In this document: positions 51,266 to 58,174 of the stretch, in pieces
Layout: each line of letters begins with the position of its first letter
How positions within the stretch are numbered: the stretch's first letter is position 1
Source of the DNA: Treponema sp. UBA1226
Lineage (GTDB): Bacteria > Spirochaetota > Spirochaetia > Treponematales > Treponemataceae
Length of the DNA: 58,174 nucleotides
Assembly (NCBI GenBank): GCA_002309195.1
Contig: DBWY01000004.1
Coordinates: forward strand, 171,819-229,992
Reading direction: 5' to 3'
The notes under the pieces: generated by a model
The model's input: only the letters and a program-made list of their open reading frames with translations
What the model was told of the DNA's origin: nothing
Databases searched by the model: none
Program-made: the position numbers and the translations under genes

Positions 51266-52312
51266 ATGAAAAAAATACACGTTGTTTTGAGTGCATTCAG
51301 CCTTTTTATATGTTCAATTCTGGCATTTTCATGCTCAAAACGCGATTTAACGCATGAAACATACCAAAAAACCATAGAAGAACTTACATATCTGTCAAAT
51401 CTTGAGCGTACGACAGACGATGCAAAGGCAGCAATGATGAACGCCATTGCAAAAACCTATCTTGCAAACGGCCGCGACACACAACTTATCGTATACCTTA
51501 CAGAATGGGTCGAAGAACATCCCCAGGACAAATTTAACGCATACTGGCTTTTAATGGTAGCATATTCCTACATGAATACAAACGCAGAGCCTATGGCAGA
51601 GTTCTATTTTGAAAGAATCATAAAAAATTACCAGGATTTAATTGTGATGGGACAGTCGGTTCACTTTTTATGCCTCGAAAACCTCATAAAAATCAGCCGT
51701 AACCCTGAAAGCCGCATCAAATACTTTAACCAGCTCATAAACCGCTTTCCTGCAAACATAAGCATCACAGAAATCTACATGCGACTTGCCCGCGAATATG
51801 AAAAAATCGGTGAATGGACTAAAGCCTTAAAAACCTACAATATGTTCATCGAACAGCCGGACAGCGCTACAATCCAGATTGCAGATATACCTGATGCGTA
51901 CAACTACGCAAAAACACTCATAGACTTCAATAATTCACCTAAAAACTGGACTTTCAAGTCACTTGGTGCACTCGAAAATGCGATTAAAGAAGCTATTTTC
52001 CGCTACCAGCCTAAAAAACTTGATACATACAGATCAAAAGTTAATTTCTTTGCAGTTTCATGGAAGCAGGACGAAAACGCAAGTACAGGCCAGGTAGACT
52101 TTTCGATGGCAAACTATATGCATGGAAACAGAATCACATGCGATAAGGATCTTATCCCGGGTCCAACCCCTAACGAGGCTTACCTCAGAACGACAGGCTG
52201 GACTACAATGCCTACATGGTATTTTTATTTCAGAGAAGTAAATTTCCCGGCCGATCCTGACATTCATGGTACATGGGAATGGGCCGGAATTTACATCGGA
52301 GACATGCTCTGA
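51266..52312 (+). CDS. TPR-repeat lipoprotein upstream of a lytic transglycosylase
   Basis: A 348-residue lipoprotein: MKKIHVVLSAFSLFICSILAFSC places the lipid-modified Cys at residue 23. The next about 180 residues are TPR-like helices (NAYWLLMVAYSYMNTNAEPMAEFYFERI, EYEKIGEWTKALKTYNMFIEQ). The C-terminal about 120 residues are not TPR and contain many aromatics (FFAVSWKQDENASTG, TTMPTWYFYFREVNFP, IHGTWEWAGIYIGDML), suggesting a beta-rich ligand-binding domain. An ATG two codons earlier is possible. First gene of a three-gene operon; the stop overlaps the next ATG (TGATG). Confidence 0.8.
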   Translation: MKKIHVVLSAFSLFICSILAFSCSKRDLTHETYQKTIEELTYLSNLERTTDDAKAAMMNAIAKTYLANGRDTQLIVYLTEWVEEHPQDKFNAYWLLMVAYSYMNTNAEPMAEFYFERIIKNYQDLIVMGQSVHFLCLENLIKISRNPESRIKYFNQLINRFPANISITEIYMRLAREYEKIGEWTKALKTYNMFIEQPDSATIQIADIPDAYNYAKTLIDFNNSPKNWTFKSLGALENAIKEAIFRYQPKKLDTYRSKVNFFAVSWKQDENASTGQVDFSMANYMHGNRITCDKDLIPGPTPNEAYLRTTGWTTMPTWYFYFREVNFPADPDIHGTWEWAGIYIGDML

Positions 52313-53250
52313 TGTCACAAAAGGCAAGGCGCTTTTTCTCTGTTTTTCTTTTTTTCATACTGAATTTACCAATTACCGTCTTTACTCAGGAAAAACAGGA
52401 GTACCGCGCCCTTTTTACAGAGGGGTTTGACGAAGAAACCCTCGAATACTGTCTTGAAAACGGCAGGATTTACTGTTCAGAAAAAGATCTTGCAAAAATG
52501 CTCGAGTCAAGCACAGACTACAGAGCATATATAAGAAAGCGCCTTAAAGAAGAAGGCCTTCCATGGTGCCTTGAATACCTTCCTATAATCGAGTCAAGCT
52601 ACAAACCCACCGCAAAACCCGTAAACGGCGTTTCTGTCGGAATGTGGCAGTTCATGCCAAACAGCGTAAAGCCCTACATGGAACTTTCTGAATACGTCGA
52701 CGAACGACGCGACCCGTGGATAAGCACCGATGCCGCACTTAAAAAGCTTTCAGAAAACTACAGGACTTTTAAAGACTGGCCTCTTGCACTGGCTGCCTAT
52801 AACTGTGGAGCCGGAGCGGTTAGCCGTGCCCTTCTAAAAAGCGAAAAAAAGACTTTCAAAGACCTGTGCGAAAATGACCTTATCCCGCAGCACGCTAAAG
52901 TTTATGTACCCAATTTCTGCGCTGTTGCCGACTCCATAGGAAACGCAGAGTACTACGGCAACAGCGCACTTTCTAAAGCCTCCGATATAGACTGCGGCGG
53001 GGCCTCCAGTAAAAACTACTTTTTTTACGATGATTTTGACTATATAACCGTCACAGAAAGCGTAAGTCTAAAAGCTCTTGCAAATGAACTGCGGCTTGAT
53101 GAAGAAGTCCTGGAAAAGCTAAATTTAAGCCTTATAAGGGGCGTTACCCCGCCGCACAGGACATGGACTTTACGACTTCCACGCGGAACGGCACGCTCGG
53201 CGCATGACATTCTTTTACAAAATCACATCATTTCTACTATAAACTATTAA
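52312..53250 (+). CDS. Lytic transglycosylase, MltD/Slt type
   Basis: A 312-residue exported murein lytic transglycosylase. Signal peptide at residues 1-25 (RFFSVFLFFILNLPITVFT). The catalytic domain has Glu94 in LPIIESSYKPTA, VGMWQFMPNS and LALAAYNCGAGAV, the three GH23 landmarks. A C-terminal stretch (YITVTESVSLKALANELRLDEEVLEKLN) looks like a diverged LysM module. It cleaves glycan strands to open the wall for insertion of flagella or for growth. The ATG overlaps the preceding stop (TGATG), so translation is coupled. Confidence 0.9.
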   Translation: MSQKARRFFSVFLFFILNLPITVFTQEKQEYRALFTEGFDEETLEYCLENGRIYCSEKDLAKMLESSTDYRAYIRKRLKEEGLPWCLEYLPIIESSYKPTAKPVNGVSVGMWQFMPNSVKPYMELSEYVDERRDPWISTDAALKKLSENYRTFKDWPLALAAYNCGAGAVSRALLKSEKKTFKDLCENDLIPQHAKVYVPNFCAVADSIGNAEYYGNSALSKASDIDCGGASSKNYFFYDDFDYITVTESVSLKALANELRLDEEVLEKLNLSLIRGVTPPHRTWTLRLPRGTARSAHDILLQNHIISTINY

Positions 53251-53299
53251 ATTTATTAAGCCGATAATAGAACAGAGATAAGGTTTTATGAGGTATTTT

Positions 53300-54640
53300 A
53301 TGAAAAAGTCTTTATTTTTAATCACTACTCTCTTTATGACTACTGCAGCTTTCTGCCAGGTTTCGCTTCTTGAATCAACTTCAAGGGTAAACTGGACGAC
53401 TCAGGAATTTAAGTCAAACATAAATCTTGATATAGACAAGACAGACATTTTAATGCCTTCTGGAAAACAGACTGCTATAAACCTCATAAATACACGTGTC
53501 CCTGATCTTGTAAAAGATCCTCTTTTGACGCTTAATGTAGATTCAACCAGAAAAATCTGTGACCTTGTCGTTAATGAAGAAATAACATATCACGATTTAA
53601 CACAGATAATTTCAAATTCAAAATGCACGATGGGTTATTTTAAACAGGATTCATCTGTATTCAATACAAATCATACAATTGAACTTACTAAAATAAGTTC
53701 ACTGTTTGTAAAACATTCAGTTCCGTACAAACTCGGTAAACCGATTGACCAGGTTTCTACAAGAAAATATTCCGGCATAATAATTGATGCACGCGGTAAA
53801 ATTCCTGTTCATGGAGAATTTATGAAAGAAGAAGTTTCTCCATGTTTTTTCCCGCGCATCTTTACTGATGAAATGGATTTGATTTTCGAAAAGAATATGG
53901 TTGAACCTTCTTGTGTAAAAAAAATGGGAATCTGTCACTATGATTATTCTGACGATGAAAGCCGCTACAAAAATATCGTAGGAAACAATCCGCTTCATAT
54001 TCTTGCAGCAGAATCTTTCGGCGACAACAGAAGTGATATAGTAATTAAAAAAGAAGATGCATTAAGAATCATATGTCTTAATGATAATCTCGAACTTCTT
54101 CGTCAGGGGAAAATCGTCATTCTTCTTGATAAAGAACAGCTTGTATATAATGTTGCTGCTCCACTTAAAGATGAACCATATTACACTGCAATTGAAAAAA
54201 TAAAACTTTATCCAGTTCCTCAGGTAATCGGACCGGACGCAATCATAGTTAATGAGTATGTAATTAAATTTCTTTACAACTTAAAATTTATTCCGGATAG
54301 TCCTAACCTTCTTCCAGAAGAATTACCAAGAATCAAGGAATGTGTAAATCTTCTTAAAGAAGCACTAAGTTATAATGCATTTACGATTTTCGTAGGCGGA
54401 CATACTGCAGATATCGGACAACCTGTAAACCAGATGAATCTTTCGAAAGACCGCGCAGTAACAATTATCAATGCGCTTGTTAAAGAAGGAATACCTCAGG
54501 AATTATTCTCATACAGAGGATATGGTGCAACAGTCCCGGCTCCTGGCGGCGACAACACAACTCCAGAAGGCCGTGCCGTAAACCGCCGTGTAGAAATTAC
54601 ATTAAGACCAAGAACTACATACATTCAGAGAGCTAATTAG
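53300..54640 (+). CDS. Exported OmpA-domain protein, TP0624-like
   Basis: A 446-residue exported protein. Signal peptide MKKSLFLITTLFMTTAAFC, then two N-terminal regions without familiar motifs (residues about 20-320, including KYSGIIIDARGKIPVHGEF), and a C-terminal OmpA-like peptidoglycan-binding domain (TIFVGGHTADIGQPVNQMNLSKDRAVTIINAL, YRGYGATVPAPGGDNTTPEGRAVNRRVEITL). This arrangement matches what I recall of T. pallidum TP0624. Conserved Asp and Arg of the domain (NLSKDRA, NRRVEI) that contact diaminopimelate or ornithine are present. The ATG at 53300 has GAGG six bases upstream; one at 53288 is also possible. Third gene of the operon. Confidence 0.85.
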   Translation: MKKSLFLITTLFMTTAAFCQVSLLESTSRVNWTTQEFKSNINLDIDKTDILMPSGKQTAINLINTRVPDLVKDPLLTLNVDSTRKICDLVVNEEITYHDLTQIISNSKCTMGYFKQDSSVFNTNHTIELTKISSLFVKHSVPYKLGKPIDQVSTRKYSGIIIDARGKIPVHGEFMKEEVSPCFFPRIFTDEMDLIFEKNMVEPSCVKKMGICHYDYSDDESRYKNIVGNNPLHILAAESFGDNRSDIVIKKEDALRIICLNDNLELLRQGKIVILLDKEQLVYNVAAPLKDEPYYTAIEKIKLYPVPQVIGPDAIIVNEYVIKFLYNLKFIPDSPNLLPEELPRIKECVNLLKEALSYNAFTIFVGGHTADIGQPVNQMNLSKDRAVTIINALVKEGIPQELFSYRGYGATVPAPGGDNTTPEGRAVNRRVEITLRPRTTYIQRAN

Positions 54641-54645
54641 GAAAG

Positions 54646-54683
54646 AAAAAAAAGCCGGACTTAAAAAGTTCCGGCTTCTTTAT

Positions 54684-54684
<1 letters not shown>
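54646..54684. terminator. Bidirectional terminator between convergent operons
   Basis: AAGCCGGA (54652-54659) and TCCGGCTT (54670-54677) form an 8-bp stem around a 10-base loop. On the minus strand it is followed by eight T, ending the phosphonate operon; on the plus strand by a weaker CTTCTTTATTT. Confidence 0.88.
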
Positions 54685-56543
<1,859 letters not shown>

Positions 56544-57668
56544 TTATTTTAAAAAGTTCATCAAAGCGTTTTTATTTTCTACAGGAGTTGACTTAGGTCG
56601 TCCAAGATCTTTTCTTGCACCTTTTGTAACAAGAACTTCAATAAAAGTAAGTTTTTGTTTTGTGTCTTCCTGTTTTAAAACAGCGTCCAGCTCTTCGAGA
56701 GTGCTTACTTTAATTACATTTTCGTAACCGCATCCTTGTGCAATTTTACAGAGATCTATTTCACGGCCAACAGTAGGCTGCCCGCCGACAGAATCATGTG
56801 CTCCGTTATTTAAAACAAAGTGAACATAATTAGAAGGACGCCTGGCTCCTATAGTTGCCATTCCGCCCATCTGCATGATGCTTGCACCGTCTCCATCTAC
56901 ACAGAATACTGCGCGGTCTTTTTTCTGCATTGCAATCGAAAGAGCAATCTGGCTTGCATGTCCCATTCCACCGACTGTAAGAAAGTCTCTGTCATGTCCC
57001 ATATTATATTTGTCACGAAGTTCATAAAGTTCGCGGCTTATCATACCCGTTGTAGAAACAAAAGCAGTTTTGTCGTCTGCTGCAAGCATTATTTTTTCGA
57101 TTGCCTGCTCACGACTCATGTTTCCCGAAACTGGAATATTATTTTTTAAAGTGTAATCATCAAAAGTCCCTTTTCTGATTACAAAAGCATACTGCGCATT
57201 ATTTTCTTTTATATATTTGTAAGCTTTTTCAAATTGAGAAGGAAGCTCTGCTTCGTTGTCACTCAATACTTCATACGGAACTTTCATGGCATCGAGAAGT
57301 TCACATGTTACTTTACCCTGCTTTACATGCTGCGGTTCGTCATGAACTCCAGGTTCACCACGCCATCCGATTACGATAAGCATAGGAATTGAATAAACAT
57401 CAGGATCTGCAATAGACATAAGAGGGTTAATCATGTTTCCCTCTCCAGAGTTCTGCATGTAAATCATCGGAATCTTACCTGTTGCAAGATGATAACCTGT
57501 TGCAAGACCTGTTGCGCTTCCTTCGTTTGCAGAAATAATATGATTTTCTGCAGGAGCATTATCTGTAATATAAGCACAGAGATTTTTTAAAAGTGAATCC
57601 GGAACTCCGGCAAAAAAATCAGTTCCGTTTTTAATCAATAAATCGTAAAAGTAAGATGGTCTAATCAT
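56544..57668 (-). CDS. ppd: Phosphonopyruvate decarboxylase
   Basis: Ppd decarboxylates phosphonopyruvate to phosphonoacetaldehyde, the irreversible step that pulls the PEP mutase reaction forward. The 374-residue protein has a pyrimidine-binding half (FFAGVPDSLLKNL, ANEGSATGLATGYHLATGK with the catalytic Glu, YMQNSGEGNMINPL) and a ThDP-pyrophosphate half (TVGGMGHASQIALSIA, FCVDGDGASIMQMGGM, VLNNGAHDSVGGQ, i.e. GDG...NN). The ATG overlaps the pepM stop by one base (TAATG). The next gene, pntC-phnW, starts 21 bases after the stop. Confidence 0.95.
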   Translation of the reverse strand: MIRPSYFYDLLIKNGTDFFAGVPDSLLKNLCAYITDNAPAENHIISANEGSATGLATGYHLATGKIPMIYMQNSGEGNMINPLMSIADPDVYSIPMLIVIGWRGEPGVHDEPQHVKQGKVTCELLDAMKVPYEVLSDNEAELPSQFEKAYKYIKENNAQYAFVIRKGTFDDYTLKNNIPVSGNMSREQAIEKIMLAADDKTAFVSTTGMISRELYELRDKYNMGHDRDFLTVGGMGHASQIALSIAMQKKDRAVFCVDGDGASIMQMGGMATIGARRPSNYVHFVLNNGAHDSVGGQPTVGREIDLCKIAQGCGYENVIKVSTLEELDAVLKQEDTKQKLTFIEVLVTKGARKDLGRPKSTPVENKNALMNFLK

Positions 57669-58174
57669 TATTTTGTCCCCGGAATAAGTTCCAAAATTTC
57701 TTTTATCGGCATACAGATGTCATTAACTTCAAGAGAGCGTTCTGCTTCAAGAATTTTTTCTGCACATTTTTTCATTGCAGGATAACTTGCACGGAGCATG
57801 TGGTTTGCATAAATGATTATGTTTGCACCCCATTCAGCGAGTTCTTTTTCTGTAAACTGATTGTATGTTGTCGGAACAAGAACAATCGGGATATTCTTGT
57901 ATTCAGCACGGAACTTCTGACAGAACTCTTTAATGTCCATTCCGCTTTTATCTTTAGAATGAATCATAACTCCGTCAGCGCCTGCTTTAACTGCAGCAAA
58001 TGCTTTTGCAATTGCTTCGTCAACTGTATAACCTGCAATAATTTCTTCGATGCGGGCAATAATCATAAAGTCTTTTGTAACCTGAGCTTTTTTACCTGCA
58101 GCGATTTTTTCACAGAACTCTTCTTCTGTTGCAAGAACCTGTTTAGCTTCTGTTCCAAAAAGAGAATTCTTTTT
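57668..58174 (-). CDS. pepM: Phosphoenolpyruvate mutase (C-terminal part, cut by window edge)
   Basis: PepM isomerises PEP to phosphonopyruvate, creating the carbon-phosphorus bond. Only the last 168 residues are in the window. Visible: KKNSLFGTEAKQVLATEEEFCE at the edge, AGKKAQVTKDFMIIARIEEIIAG, VDEAIAKAFAAVKAGADGVMIHSK (substrate-binding) and IPIVLVPTTYNQF, typical of the PepM/isocitrate-lyase fold. The catalytic EDK-NS loop would start just upstream; the NS is seen. The first Met visible is internal. Some PepM proteins carry an extra N-terminal nucleotidyltransferase; that cannot be judged here. Confidence 0.92.
   Translation of the reverse strand, partial: KKNSLFGTEAKQVLATEEEFCEKIAAGKKAQVTKDFMIIARIEEIIAGYTVDEAIAKAFAAVKAGADGVMIHSKDKSGMDIKEFCQKFRAEYKNIPIVLVPTTYNQFTEKELAEWGANIIIYANHMLRASYPAMKKCAEKILEAERSLEVNDICMPIKEILELIPGTK

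Overview
The window looks like a chromosomal segment of a Treponema-type spirochaete. Evidence: periplasmic-flagellum genes including two FlaA sheath proteins, a probable FlcA-type flagellar collar protein, many lipoproteins with spirochaetal lipoboxes, a class II aldolase beside the flaA pair, and a fused PntC-PhnW phosphonate enzyme of the type known from Treponema denticola. DNA is moderately AT-rich. I see no rRNA, tRNA, CRISPR array, transposase or prophage; it reads as core genome with lineage-specific envelope genes.

Region 1 (1-20348, all minus strand) is one long co-directional run: promoter and MraZ operator, mraZ, rsmH, an ftsL-like gene, murF, ftsW, ftsQ, ftsA, ftsZ, xerD, a TPR lipoprotein, dprA, topA, xerC, hslV, hslU, flgB, flgC, fliE, fliF and the start of fliG. 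It joins the division/cell-wall cluster to chromosome-dimer resolution, DNA topology, the HslVU protease and the flagellar basal body. The only clear factor-independent terminator I see inside it lies between fliE and fliF.

Region 2 (20462-28172): a divergent unknown gene with a nuclease-like motif, a small membrane protein, a convergent repeat/terminator zone, the flaA pair with a consensus promoter, aldolase, an NfeD/SPFH membrane pair, a phosphoesterase and a lone hisC.

Region 3 (28275-41562): mostly treponeme-specific proteins (a 642-aa membrane protein, a lamin-tail-domain lipoprotein, a DUF2259-like secreted protein, a polytopic membrane protein, a CBM48-like exported protein) among ssb, a U32-family protein with an RGG tail, a CTP-transferase-like membrane protein and the 1138-aa collar-like TPR protein.

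Region 4 (41546-51181, minus strand): ndk-gpsA-ffh, ispH, yajC-secD-secF, and a TPR lipoprotein with a membrane protein. Ffh and SecDF/YajC together serve protein export.

Region 5 (51266-58174): a plus-strand trio (TPR lipoprotein, lytic transglycosylase, OmpA-domain protein) that looks like a peptidoglycan/envelope module, then a minus-strand phosphonate operon pepM-ppd-pntC/phnW that would make 2-aminoethylphosphonate and activate it as the CMP ester.

Two regulatory themes stand out. Ten-base-period TGGG repeats overlap the mraZ leader. A set of genes without Shine-Dalgarno sequences have a -10 hexamer ending only 6-9 bases before the ATG, suggesting leaderless transcripts.
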